A stretch of DNA of 64,000 nt from DLKC01 sp002478885 (GTDB taxonomy: Bacteria > Bacteroidota > Bacteroidia > Chitinophagales > Chitinophagaceae), in NCBI GenBank assembly GCA_046329585.1, contig JAXLUI010000001.1:620001-684000 (forward strand), written 5' to 3'. Below, piece by piece: positions 43,985-52,241 of this stretch (position 1 is its first letter; each line of letters opens with the position of its first letter). Below the pieces are notes generated by a model that saw only the letters and a program-made list of their open reading frames with translations, searched no databases and was not told the origin of the DNA. The position numbers and the translations under genes were made by a program.

Positions 43985-44893
43985 TTATTTAACACTCAAC
44001 GGGAAAAACACCAGCGGAAGCGTAACCGCCTGCGGAGTTCCACCGTTGATCGATAACGTTGCGTTATTATCGCAGTTGCCGCCGCCGTAGTCGAGGTATT
44101 CGGTAAAATCTCCACCGCCACCCGTTACAATATGAAGGCTAATTTGCAGGCCGCCCTGTGTTCTGTAATAACAGTCGCCGGGCTTAATAACAGGATGCAA
44201 AGGATCTGTATTGGACGTCCACTGTATCGCCGTGGCCCCATCCAGTACCTCATCGCCTGAAGCTGAACTGGTAATCTGGTAAATATCATCCTGGCGGGTA
44301 AGCGTACCTGCGCCTGTAGTCTGCGTCCAGTAGCTGGTGGCCGTAAAGGTTTTTGTGTTGCCTTTTGAATCTGCAAGGTTCTTATTGGCTACCACCTTCA
44401 ATACACGTGGACCGGGAATAGCAGGCGAATCAACATATGTTTTAACATTACCCTGAATGCTTACGCCGTCTACGGAAAAATTACTAAAAGTTGTTTCACT
44501 TACCAATGTGCCGGCGGCGGAACTATCAGGATTTGCATAAATCATGATTATTTTTTTGCCGGCGCGGGTTAATCCATCCATGCAGACACAACCACTGCCA
44601 TAATCGATCGTCTTCTGGTGTGGAAAAACTCTTCTTGAAGGGTCGAAAGTGACCACCCTGCAGGAAGATGAATCTCCGCTACCCATCACATCACTGCCAA
44701 CTACATCACCCACTTCTGTGTTCTCCTGTGCCGATAGTGATACAATGTCGTTGGTGGCATTCATCAGAAGGCTTTGTGTAGCTGTTTCTGAAGCTGTTGT
44801 GTCAGGAGCACCGTTCTTTTTACAGGACATCGCCGTAATGCATAGCAGGGAAATAGCCGTTAATAAACCACGGTAATAATACATAGGTCGCAT
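43985..44893 (-). CDS. Lipoprotein of unknown function
   Basis: A 302-residue protein with signal peptide and lipobox ITAMSC (about Cys24). The mature part has many short beta-strands, Gly-rich loops (YLDYGGGNCDNNATLSING) and a conserved-looking FDPSRRVFPHQKTIDYGSGCV. It probably folds as a surface beta-sandwich. No family is recognised. Confidence 0.7.
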   Translation of the reverse strand: MRPMYYYRGLLTAISLLCITAMSCKKNGAPDTTASETATQSLLMNATNDIVSLSAQENTEVGDVVGSDVMGSGDSSSCRVVTFDPSRRVFPHQKTIDYGSGCVCMDGLTRAGKKIIMIYANPDSSAAGTLVSETTFSNFSVDGVSIQGNVKTYVDSPAIPGPRVLKVVANKNLADSKGNTKTFTATSYWTQTTGAGTLTRQDDIYQITSSASGDEVLDGATAIQWTSNTDPLHPVIKPGDCYYRTQGGLQISLHIVTGGGGDFTEYLDYGGGNCDNNATLSINGGTPQAVTLPLVFFPLSVK

Positions 44894-45064
44894 TTTTAAA
44901 TTTTAATAGAAATAAGATTCAGGTAGAAATCTCCGATAGTTGGATTTGTTTGCGTTCAAAAAATCAGCGGGGGATTTTGTTACAGCTATCCTGAGACGGC
45001 TCATTGTTTCAAAAGATTAACGGCAACCCGAAATATTTATTGCCTCGCAAAGAACAAGGCCCTG

Positions 45065-45116
45065 AAGAGTGCGACGCAACAAACGCCGCTTTAAGTTGCT
45101 GACGTCCGGCCCCACA
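45065..45116 (+). repeat. Interspersed repeat unit upstream of mtaB
   Basis: The head AAGAGTGCGACGCAAC (45065-45080) and tail GTCCGGCCCCACAAA from 45104 (offset 39). It lies upstream of the mtaB promoter. The rest of the interval 44894-45194 shows nothing else except that promoter. Confidence 0.85.
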
Positions 45117-45179
45117 AACTGTTTCCTTATTGCGTAACAGTTGAAAAGCCTATCGCAAACCGGGAAAACCAAACTGCCT

Positions 45180-45187
45180 TATCTTTG
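45180..45187 (+). promoter_or_regulatory. Promoter -7 box TATCTTTG
   Basis: A perfect TAnnTTTG match only seven bases before the mtaB start codon. If it is used, the 5' leader would be about four bases, so the transcript is nearly leaderless. Confidence 0.55.
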
Positions 45188-45194
45188 CCGCCTT

Positions 45195-46472
45195 ATGGAA
45201 AAGAGGAGAACCGTTGCATTTCATACACTTGGCTGCAAGCTCAACTATTCAGAAACATCGACATTGAGCCGCATGCTCGAACTGGATGGTTTTGAAAAAC
45301 GTGGCTTCGACGACCATGCAGATGTGTATGTGATCAATACATGCTCGGTTACCGATAATGCTGATAAAGAGTGCCGGCAGCTTGTACGTCGCATTCAGCG
45401 GAAAGCACCGGGAAGTCTCGTCGTTATCACCGGTTGCTATGCCCAATTAAAACCTAAAGAAATCGCGACCATACCCGGGGTTGACCTAGTGCTCGGCGCC
45501 GCAGAAAAGTTTAATATCGGCAGGCATTTAAAAGAACTGTCTAAGGGGGATTCTGCCAAAATTTCCAGTTGCGAGATCGAAGATATTAATGGATTCCATT
45601 CCTCTTTTTCGCTCAGCGACCGCACAAGGTCTTTTTTAAAGGTGCAGGATGGCTGTGACTACAACTGCTCTTTTTGCACAATACCGATGGCGCGTGGCAA
45701 AAGCCGTAGCGATACCGTTAAAAATGCGGTGCAAAATGCCGAACAACTTGCCCGAAAAGCTGTTAAAGAAGTGGTATTGACCGGTGTAAACCTTGGCGAT
45801 TTTGGCCTGCAAACCGCTCATGACAAAACTGTAAGAAAAGAGACGTTCTTTGAATTGGTACAGGAATTGGATAAAGTAGATGGTATTGAACGATTCAGAA
45901 TATCGTCTATAGAACCGAACCTGCTCACCAACGATATCATTGAGTTCGTAGCAAACAGCAAGCGGTTTATGCCACATTTTCATATTCCTTTACAAAGCGG
46001 GTGCGACAAAATATTGGGGTTGATGCGCAGAAGATACAAAACAGCGTTGTATACAGAACGGGTAAAAGCTATTAAAGCTATAATGCCGCATTGCGCAATT
46101 GGTGTGGATGTAATCGTTGGTTTCCCTTCCGAATCTCCAGAAGATTTCCAGGAGACATTCGATTACCTGCATGCGCTCGACATTTCTTATTTGCATGTGT
46201 TTACGTATTCTGAAAGGGACAATACAAAAGCGCTGGAGATTACACCAGTTGTTCCGATGAACCTGCGCCACGAACGCAACAAAATTTTACGTAACTTAAG
46301 CTATATGAAAATGCAGTTCTTTACTCAACAGCATGAGGGGGAAACGCGCAAAGTTTTATTTGAATCGCACGAAAAGAACGGCATGATGGAAGGTTACACA
46401 GATAATTATATTCGCGTAACCACGCCATACCGCGCCGAATGGGCCAACGCGGTTGTGGATTGGAAACTATAA
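45195..46472 (+). CDS. mtaB: tRNA t6A37 methylthiotransferase
   Basis: A 425-residue radical-SAM enzyme that turns t6A37 of tRNAs into ms2t6A37. The N-terminal UPF0004 domain has its three Fe-S cysteines in LGCKLNYSET, NTCSVTDNAD and GCYAQLKP. The radical-SAM motif is CDYNCSFC. A C-terminal TRAM domain ends the protein. The start at 45195 matches the family N-terminus (MEKRRTVAFHTLGCKLN); the frame is open to 45141 upstream. Confidence 0.93.
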   Translation: MEKRRTVAFHTLGCKLNYSETSTLSRMLELDGFEKRGFDDHADVYVINTCSVTDNADKECRQLVRRIQRKAPGSLVVITGCYAQLKPKEIATIPGVDLVLGAAEKFNIGRHLKELSKGDSAKISSCEIEDINGFHSSFSLSDRTRSFLKVQDGCDYNCSFCTIPMARGKSRSDTVKNAVQNAEQLARKAVKEVVLTGVNLGDFGLQTAHDKTVRKETFFELVQELDKVDGIERFRISSIEPNLLTNDIIEFVANSKRFMPHFHIPLQSGCDKILGLMRRRYKTALYTERVKAIKAIMPHCAIGVDVIVGFPSESPEDFQETFDYLHALDISYLHVFTYSERDNTKALEITPVVPMNLRHERNKILRNLSYMKMQFFTQQHEGETRKVLFESHEKNGMMEGYTDNYIRVTTPYRAEWANAVVDWKL

Positions 46473-46503
46473 TAACGAAAGCTGCCTGTAAAAATGAATT
46501 ATT

Positions 46504-46794
46504 ATGAAAAAATTCCAGGCTATTATTCACTTTGAAATGGACGACCAGTTTATGGCGCTTGTGCCGCCACATCGTACCTATATCAATTACCTGATCAACA
46601 AAAATATTATTGACAGTTACGCGGTAAGTATGGAATCGCAAACTGTTTGGATCACCATGAACGCAGAAAGCAAAACTGAGGCAGACAAATACCTTTCCAA
46701 ATCTCCACTCTATAAATACTGGACCTACAGCATTGAAGAATTATTTGTGTACGACGGCCAGTTGTTCCGGTTGCCGACCGTGCAATACAATTAA
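46504..46794 (+). CDS. Small YciI/muconolactone-isomerase-like protein
   Basis: A 96-residue protein with an alpha/beta ferredoxin-like pattern: KKFQAIIHFEMDDQFM, IDSYAVSMESQTVWITM, and SKTEADKYLSKSPLYKYWTYSIEELF. It resembles YCII and MIase-fold proteins. It lies 31 bases behind mtaB and could be cotranscribed. Function is unknown. Confidence 0.7.
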   Translation: MKKFQAIIHFEMDDQFMALVPPHRTYINYLINKNIIDSYAVSMESQTVWITMNAESKTEADKYLSKSPLYKYWTYSIEELFVYDGQLFRLPTVQYN

Positions 46795-46796
46795 TT

Positions 46797-46846
46797 TTTT
46801 TTAGTCGGCTACACGACAAATGGCATCTTCGTTGTGTCACTCACTT
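46797..46846 (-). repeat. Interspersed repeat unit, variant head, behind a stop codon
   Basis: The tail TCGGC (46805-46809, offset 37) and variant head GTTGTGTCACTCACTT (46831-46846). It begins two bases behind the stop of the preceding plus-strand gene. Downstream, GAGGC and GCCTC make a weak hairpin. Confidence 0.85.
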
Positions 46847-46981
46847 CTGCTGCGGTGCATAACGCAGCATATGCCTGCACAAACCAGTCGGAGGCCTTTT
46901 ATACCAGGCGCCTCTTACAAAAATATAATTAGCGCCTTATAGATTTTTGGCGATTAACTTCGGAGCTTTATCACATAAGGA

Positions 46982-47629
46982 ATGTCTTCAAAAGATTACT
47001 ATAAAATTCTTTCCGTAAAACCGAATGCTTCGCCCGAAGAAATAAAACAGGCATACCGGAGGCTCGCCTTCAAATATCACCCCGACCGTAACCCGGAAGA
47101 TACACTTGCGGAAACTGTGTTCAAAGAAATCGCGGAGGCTTATGAAATTTTATCAGATAAAGAAAAGCGCGAAGACTATCACTACAAACGTTTTTATACA
47201 TACAATTATAAATACAAGGAGAAGCCAACCCAAACCCCACATGGCATACTTGAGGAAGCTTTAAAAATAAAAAAGCTGGTAGACCAGTCAGACCCGTTCC
47301 GCATGAACCAGGATGCGCTGCTATTTCAGATAAAGCAATTGCTGGAAGAAGCAAACGTGGAGGTATTGAAAAAAGAAGATCAGCAGCCAATCAATCAAAA
47401 GATTTTTGACACAGTTCTTGCAGCTTGCGAACCACTCGACTATATCAACTGCCTTTCAGCTATTGACAGCATAAAAACAATTCCGCTGGCTGAAAATAAA
47501 ACGGAAGTGCTGGCAAGTCTTATTTCAGCGAAGAGACAAGCAGGTAATTGGGAACGCTATAAATCGCTTATTGCCATTGCTGTCGCGTTGCTGCTTTGTG
47601 CCATTATCTTTACCGTTGGCAAAAAGTGA
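46982..47629 (+). CDS. Membrane-anchored J-domain protein
   Basis: A 215-residue protein. Residues about 4-70 form a J domain (DYYKILSVKPNASPEEIKQAYRRLAFKYHPDRNPED, with the HPD tripeptide) that stimulates DnaK. A C-terminal helix (about 194-212, LIAIAVALLLCAIIFTV) anchors it to the inner membrane with the J domain in the cytoplasm. The middle 120 residues are helical and unlike DnaJ. It is likely a specialised co-chaperone. Confidence 0.88.
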   Translation: MSSKDYYKILSVKPNASPEEIKQAYRRLAFKYHPDRNPEDTLAETVFKEIAEAYEILSDKEKREDYHYKRFYTYNYKYKEKPTQTPHGILEEALKIKKLVDQSDPFRMNQDALLFQIKQLLEEANVEVLKKEDQQPINQKIFDTVLAACEPLDYINCLSAIDSIKTIPLAENKTEVLASLISAKRQAGNWERYKSLIAIAVALLLCAIIFTVGKK

Positions 47630-47673
47630 TAGTATAGCAACCAATAATATGCTGAAAAGCGTTGCGGCAGTTG

Positions 47674-47725
47674 AAGTGTGCGACGCAACAAAAGCTCCAT
47701 GAATATTCCCTTGCCAGGTCCCAAA
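47674..47725 (+). repeat. Interspersed repeat unit behind the esterase stop codon
   Basis: The head AAGTGTGCGACGCAAC (47674-47689) and a decayed tail GCCAGGTCCCAAAAA from 47713 (offset 39). It ends seven bases from the stop codon of the minus-strand esterase. Confidence 0.85.
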
Positions 47726-47732
47726 AAATGCC

Positions 47733-48677
47733 TTATTCTATTTTAGCAGAGGAAGGAATTAATTTTTCAGATTTCATCCAGTTGAGGCAACGCTTAAACC
47801 ACTGCTCTTTGGTAGTGGGGTTAACCATGCCGAAACCGTGTCCGCCGCGTTCGTAAATGTGCAACTCGGCAGGCACTTTATTTTTAACAAGCGCCTGGTA
47901 AAACAAAATACTGTTGTCAGGAATAACAGCAGCATCATCAGACGCATGCACGAGAAATGTTGGCGGCGTTTTGGCCGTTACCTGTTCTTCGTTGGAGAAA
48001 TAATGCGTTGCGTCTTCCGTAGGTGTTTTACCAATAAGGTTATCCCTGGAGCCCATGTGGCCTATGCCTTCGCGAAAACTGATGACCGGGTAGCCGAGTA
48101 TAGCGAAGTCGGGCCTCAGATTCTCGCCGGCGAGTTCTTTTCGAACCGGATCATTAAAATGCACTTCAGCAGAAGCCGCAAGATGCCCGCCGGCACTGAA
48201 GCCCATTATACCTACCTTGTTTGTATCGATGCCGTATTCCTGCGCATGCTTTCTTACATAGTAGATGGCTTGCTGCGCATCCATCAGCGGCACGTACGCC
48301 TTATTGGTCATGCAGGCATCGTTGGGCAACCGGTAGCGCAACACAAAGGCGGTAACACCAACCTCGGCAAAACCCATAGCAAAATCGTTGCCTTCGTGCC
48401 CAGCCGCCAGTATGGAATAACCACCGCCCGGGCAAATAACCACAGCGGCTCCGTTGCGCTTATCTTTTCGCGCTTCAAACACCGTGACCGTTGGCACGGT
48501 TACATCCTGCACGATCAATATGCCGTTCTTGTTCCAGCTTGTGTCTATAAATTCCTTTTGCTTTGCTTCGCATGGTTTGGAGTTGGGGACAGTGCCATCA
48601 TAGATCGGGTTTACTTTCTGGGCATTCATCGTTTTCGCTATAATAAAACAAGTTAAAACAAACAGGAACTTCTTCAT
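47733..48677 (-). CDS. Secreted alpha/beta-hydrolase, acetyl-xylan esterase type
   Basis: A 314-residue protein with signal peptide MKKFLFVLTCFIIAKTMNAQ, which sets the start at 48677. VVICPGGGYSILAAGHEG is the oxyanion-hole loop; GIMGFSAGGHLAAS contains the nucleophile Ser (GXSXG); HASDDAAVIPDNS and GGHGFGMV supply Asp and His. Bacteroidota relatives deacetylate xylan or similar glycans. Confidence 0.88.
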   Translation of the reverse strand: MKKFLFVLTCFIIAKTMNAQKVNPIYDGTVPNSKPCEAKQKEFIDTSWNKNGILIVQDVTVPTVTVFEARKDKRNGAAVVICPGGGYSILAAGHEGNDFAMGFAEVGVTAFVLRYRLPNDACMTNKAYVPLMDAQQAIYYVRKHAQEYGIDTNKVGIMGFSAGGHLAASAEVHFNDPVRKELAGENLRPDFAILGYPVISFREGIGHMGSRDNLIGKTPTEDATHYFSNEEQVTAKTPPTFLVHASDDAAVIPDNSILFYQALVKNKVPAELHIYERGGHGFGMVNPTTKEQWFKRCLNWMKSEKLIPSSAKIE

Positions 48678-48735
48678 AAAAAATTTGTTGTATGATTGCG
48701 TAAGATATTTAATCCACAAGTTTATCCATTAATTT

Positions 48736-49461
48736 TTGTTTTGCAGCTTAACCATAGTTCGTTACCCAAAATATTTTGCTTGGGCAGGCTTTCTTTCGAT
48801 GGCTTTGTTCAGGCTGCCATTGGTGCTCGACAAAAAAATCAGCTTTTGGAAATTACTCGGCTGCGGTAAAAACGGAACATTTGATATTCATCCCGACTGG
48901 CGGCAATGGGGTCTGTTGGTTGTTAGCGAACAACTTCCGGCCGGCCTTCACGAATCGATAAAACAAAAAGCATTTTTGCATCAGCCTTTCATCACTGCTT
49001 GGTGGAAATTTTTCCGTTGCGAACAATTTTCCCTACTGCTAAAACCCATCGAAGGCCACGGCACATGGGATGGCAAAGAAGTATTTGGCCCCTTGGCAAA
49101 GCAAACAGGGCATGAAGGTATAACGGCAGTATTGACAAGGGCAACCATACGTTTGAACAAACTCAGAAATTTCTGGAAGAATGTAGACAGTGTTGCAGTG
49201 CAAATGAACGCAGCAGAGGGCTTTATCACTTCTTTCGGCATCGGCGAAATGCCATGGATAAAACAGGCGACCTTCAGTGTATGGCAATCGAAAAGCGACA
49301 TGAAGGACTTTGCGTATAAAATGCAACAACACGCCGAGGTAATTCGAAAAACACGCAAAGAAGACTGGTACAGCGAAGATATGTTCGTCCGCTTCATTCC
49401 CCTTGCCTGTAAAGGTTCTGTCAACGGCACCAACCCCATAAAAGAAATGTTGCCGTCCTAA
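48736..49461 (+). CDS. CrtA/spheroidene-monooxygenase-like protein
   Basis: A 241-residue protein. The C-terminal pattern TFSVWQSKSDMKDFAYKMQQHAEVIRK and EDWYSEDMFVRFIPLACKGSVNG resembles CrtA and the related DUF3291 group, with a dimeric alpha/beta barrel fold. No other carotenoid gene is near, so the substrate is open. The start is a TTG at 48736 and no ATG fits upstream; it is divergent from the esterase gene, only 58 bases away. Confidence 0.65.
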   Translation: MFCSLTIVRYPKYFAWAGFLSMALFRLPLVLDKKISFWKLLGCGKNGTFDIHPDWRQWGLLVVSEQLPAGLHESIKQKAFLHQPFITAWWKFFRCEQFSLLLKPIEGHGTWDGKEVFGPLAKQTGHEGITAVLTRATIRLNKLRNFWKNVDSVAVQMNAAEGFITSFGIGEMPWIKQATFSVWQSKSDMKDFAYKMQQHAEVIRKTRKEDWYSEDMFVRFIPLACKGSVNGTNPIKEMLPS

Positions 49462-49503
49462 TTGTTCACGCTTATCTTCACAACTTTCAGAAACAAAAAC
49501 TTT

Positions 49504-49554
49504 TTTTGAACCCGGCTTCTCATCTTTGTGCGGCTTTACTTGCGTCGCACACTT
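49504..49554 (-). repeat. Interspersed repeat unit
   Basis: The tail CCGGC (49512-49516) and head CTTGCGTCGCACACTT (49539-49554), offset 38. It lies tail-first 42 bases behind the CrtA-like gene. A decayed partner with CAGTGAGTACAA and ACCGGCAACGATA may follow at about 49594-49622. Confidence 0.85.
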
Positions 49555-49662
49555 CAGCTACAGTAATTTTATAGAAACTGGCAAAGCTGGCATCAGTGAG
49601 TACAAAAAACCGGCAACGATACGGAAAGCCAAATCCGCACGCCTGGTAAGCGCTTTGAAAAT

Positions 49663-50190
49663 ATGGAAGCAAACATTACAATAAGGAAACTTTCAACAAA
49701 TGACGCTGCATTACTCAGCAGGGTCGCTTTAAAAGCTTACTGCGATCATTACCTGCATCTTTGGTACGACGGTGGCGACTGGTATAAAGAAAAAAGCTTT
49801 GCGCCACAGCGGCTCGAAAAAGAGTTGGCTGATGATAACGCTCTTTTCTTCCTTGTAAGATCATCCGAAGAGGAAGCCGGCTTTCTCAAACTTAATGTCA
49901 ACGCAGCATTAAATGATTTTTCAACAGAGGAAGCTCTGGAACTTGAAAGAATCTATCTGAATGCCGCAGCCGCCGGTCGTGGCATTGGTTCGTTTCTGCT
50001 CGATTATACTTTTCAACTGGCAAGATCAAAACAAAAAAAGGTCGTGTGGCTGAAGACGATGGACAGCAGCAAGGCAGCGATCAGCTTTTACAAAAAATAT
50101 GGCTTCATGATCTGCGGTACACATACACTCGAATTTCCTGAAATGAAAGAAGCTTACAGGGGAATGTACATTATGAGAAAGTTCCTGTAA
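49663..50190 (+). CDS. GNAT-family N-acetyltransferase
   Basis: A 175-residue protein. The acetyl-CoA loop is RIYLNAAAAGRGIGSFLLDY (R/QXXGXG/A as AAGRGIG), followed by KKVVWLKTMDSSKAAISFYKKYGF. ALKAYCDHYLHLWYDGGDWYKEK near the N-terminus suggests a spermidine- or small-amine-acetyltransferase-like branch. The acceptor is unknown. Confidence 0.9.
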   Translation: MEANITIRKLSTNDAALLSRVALKAYCDHYLHLWYDGGDWYKEKSFAPQRLEKELADDNALFFLVRSSEEEAGFLKLNVNAALNDFSTEEALELERIYLNAAAAGRGIGSFLLDYTFQLARSKQKKVVWLKTMDSSKAAISFYKKYGFMICGTHTLEFPEMKEAYRGMYIMRKFL

Positions 50191-50192
50191 AA

Positions 50193-50221
50193 AACATAGG
50201 AGACAATATGTCTCCTATGTT
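50193..50221. terminator. Inverted repeat between convergent genes
   Basis: A perfect 13-bp stem (50193-50205 with 50209-50221) with a three-base loop and weak T-run. It probably ends the GNAT transcript, possibly also the convergent OmpA transcript. Confidence 0.55.
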
Positions 50222-50245
50222 ATCATTCAAACCCGGTTATCGTTC

Positions 50246-51499
50246 TTAATGAATTGTCTTAAACTCAACCCTCCGGTTCTGATCCCGGCCTACCTTTGTT
50301 TTATTGTCGGCAATGGGGTTGTCTGAGCCAAACCCGGTTGCGGTAAGCCTGTCTGCACTAATGCCTTTACCAACAAGATACGCCTTCACGGCGTCGGCCC
50401 TTTTCTGTGAAAGCTTTTTATTCAACGCTGCATTACCAGTATTATCTGTGTGCCCTTCTATCGCGATTTTCACGTCTGGATGGTCTGCCAGTATCTGGGC
50501 GCCTTTGTCAAGTTCCTTCCGCGCACCTGCAGTTAACACTGCATTTCCGGTTGCGAACTGCACGTTATTGGCGTTGAAGCTGTATTGCTGCAGTGTGGGG
50601 CAGCCGCCATTTTCAGGAGTACCAGGTTCATCTGGACATTTATCCATCTCATCATTGACGCCATCCCCGTCTTTGTCTGGGATAGGGCAGCCATTATAAC
50701 GCGCATACCCGGCCTTATCAGGGCACTTGTCCGATTCATCATTGATGCCGTCGCCGTCAGTGTCTGGTATGGGGCATCCATTATATTTCGCAACACCGGC
50801 AACTTCAGGGCACTTATCAAGGCTGTCAATAATGCCATCTTTATCTGTGTCAACCGGCACTTTTACCGCAACAACCACCGGTGCAGGTGGCGGCGGCGGT
50901 GGCGGTGGCACGGCTTTTTGCTTGGCGGTAAGAGGCACACTGAAGCCAAACGAATAAAACAGGTGATCCGTAAAACCGTCTGTCAACCTTGTTTTATACT
51001 GGGCTTCACTGATCAGGTAAAGCTCATCGTTGATATTAAATTGAAATCCAACACCCCATGGCAGTTGTGCACCAAAAGTGCTCTTGTAATTGTAAGCACT
51101 TAACCCAAGAATAAGGTATGGGTTAAATACAGCTTTATCAGTAAACATTTTAGGTTTAATGCCCACGTCGATTGAGTGAAAGAAAGTTGTAGAGGGATCA
51201 GGAAATTTATCAGATAACTTGGAAGTAAATGATCCCATGTAAGAAGCATAAAAATCGAGGTTCGTACTTAACCCTTTATGATAGTGTATCATAAATGCGG
51301 GGTTCATGGTTTGCCCCACATTGGCCCAGCCATGGTTAAGGCCTTCGTGAATAGTCGATTCATAAATTCTCGCGGGGGTAATAAAGTCTGCAAACCCGAA
51401 GCTAAAGCCAACCGAAGCCGGTTTTATATCTTTTTGTCCGCTGGCATGACCTGCAATAACAAACAGGCATAAAATGAATAATAGTTTTCTCATACGCAT
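50246..51499 (-). CDS. OmpA-family protein with thrombospondin type 3 repeats
   Basis: A 417-residue protein: signal peptide (1-21), N-terminal beta-barrel (about 25-195), a Pro-rich hinge with nine prolines in a row, three TSP3 calcium-binding repeats (DTDKDGIIDSLDKCPE, DTDGDGINDESDKCPD, DKDGDGVNDEMDKCPD) and the OmpA peptidoglycan-binding domain (IEGHTDNTGNAALNKKLSQKRADAV). It links outer membrane and peptidoglycan. Its promoter lies in the 324-base gap upstream. Confidence 0.93.
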   Translation of the reverse strand: MRMRKLLFILCLFVIAGHASGQKDIKPASVGFSFGFADFITPARIYESTIHEGLNHGWANVGQTMNPAFMIHYHKGLSTNLDFYASYMGSFTSKLSDKFPDPSTTFFHSIDVGIKPKMFTDKAVFNPYLILGLSAYNYKSTFGAQLPWGVGFQFNINDELYLISEAQYKTRLTDGFTDHLFYSFGFSVPLTAKQKAVPPPPPPPPAPVVVAVKVPVDTDKDGIIDSLDKCPEVAGVAKYNGCPIPDTDGDGINDESDKCPDKAGYARYNGCPIPDKDGDGVNDEMDKCPDEPGTPENGGCPTLQQYSFNANNVQFATGNAVLTAGARKELDKGAQILADHPDVKIAIEGHTDNTGNAALNKKLSQKRADAVKAYLVGKGISADRLTATGFGSDNPIADNKTKVGRDQNRRVEFKTIH

Positions 51500-51703
51500 T
51501 TTTTTAATTTGAAACTAACAACATGTGCGACACTGTCCGGAATCAAAAGTTCAATTGATTTTTGTTAAACAGAACAGACCGGGAGACTGTTCATTTATTG
51601 AACAAATGTTACCGATTACACTGTTTGTGTAAGCACTGTTATAAATAAAGATAGGAAAAAGATATGGTTTATACTTTACTGCTGCTTATTGATATGAACG
51701 TAC

Positions 51704-51753
51704 AAGTGTGCGACGCAACGAACTGCGGCTTTGAACTGTTGCACAGGACAAAA
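51704..51753 (+). repeat. Interspersed repeat unit, decayed tail
   Basis: The head AAGTGTGCGACGCAAC (51704-51719) and tail GCACAGGACAAAAAA near 51741. It sits in the 324-base interval 51500-51823, in which I see no other feature; it is tail-first, 70 bases from the minus-strand stop at 51824. Confidence 0.75.
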
Positions 51754-51823
51754 AAATTATACATCTAAAAGATGGAACTGTCATGCAATATTGCACACCA
51801 CCAATGAATGAAAAGCTGTATGG

Positions 51824-52150
51824 CTATTCCGCAACACCTTCCCGTTGGTTTTTTTTATGCAGGAGTTCTTTATAGCGCTGTTCATTTTGATCCCACTGGT
51901 ATTTTTTATAAAAGATGGCCATAAAAACAGCAATGGCAACAATAGCGATGAGCAATATAAAAGGATTCATTTCTGAGTTGGCCACCATATTCGCACGCTG
52001 GTACCAATCAATATCGAGAGACAGCAATATGCCCGAACAAATAAGCAGACCGGCAGGAAGGCCAACCAGTAACTGATAGAACAGCTTTTTATTTCTGTCG
52101 CGGTTCTTTTCCCAATACACGATAAATTCTTCTTCGCGTTTGCTTAACAT
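51824..52150 (-). CDS. Small membrane protein, unknown function
   Basis: A 108-residue protein with two hydrophobic helices (about 24-44 and 63-83), charged ends rich in Lys, Arg and Glu. No family recognised. It is divergent from the HU-domain gene. Confidence 0.65.
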   Translation of the reverse strand: MLSKREEEFIVYWEKNRDRNKKLFYQLLVGLPAGLLICSGILLSLDIDWYQRANMVANSEMNPFILLIAIVAIAVFMAIFYKKYQWDQNEQRYKELLHKKNQREGVAE

Positions 52151-52241
52151 GCAGCAAAATTAGGTTTGAACACCCACGAAAATTCATTTGAATAAATTTT
52201 ATGAATTGTGAAATGAAAAGCACAATTTTGGTGCAAAAAAG

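Noticed and set aside
43985..44893. The 302-residue lipoprotein as a T9SS or SusD-like protein
   Set aside because: It has a lipobox but no SusD helical repeats and no T9SS C-terminal signature.
47838..48656. A 272-residue open frame on the plus strand opposite the esterase gene
   Set aside because: It lies wholly antisense to a gene with clear catalytic motifs and its translation has no signal, motif or strand pattern.
50585..51103. A 172-residue open frame opposite the OmpA gene
   Set aside because: It is the antisense reading of the TSP3 and barrel coding region; composition is atypical and no family is visible.
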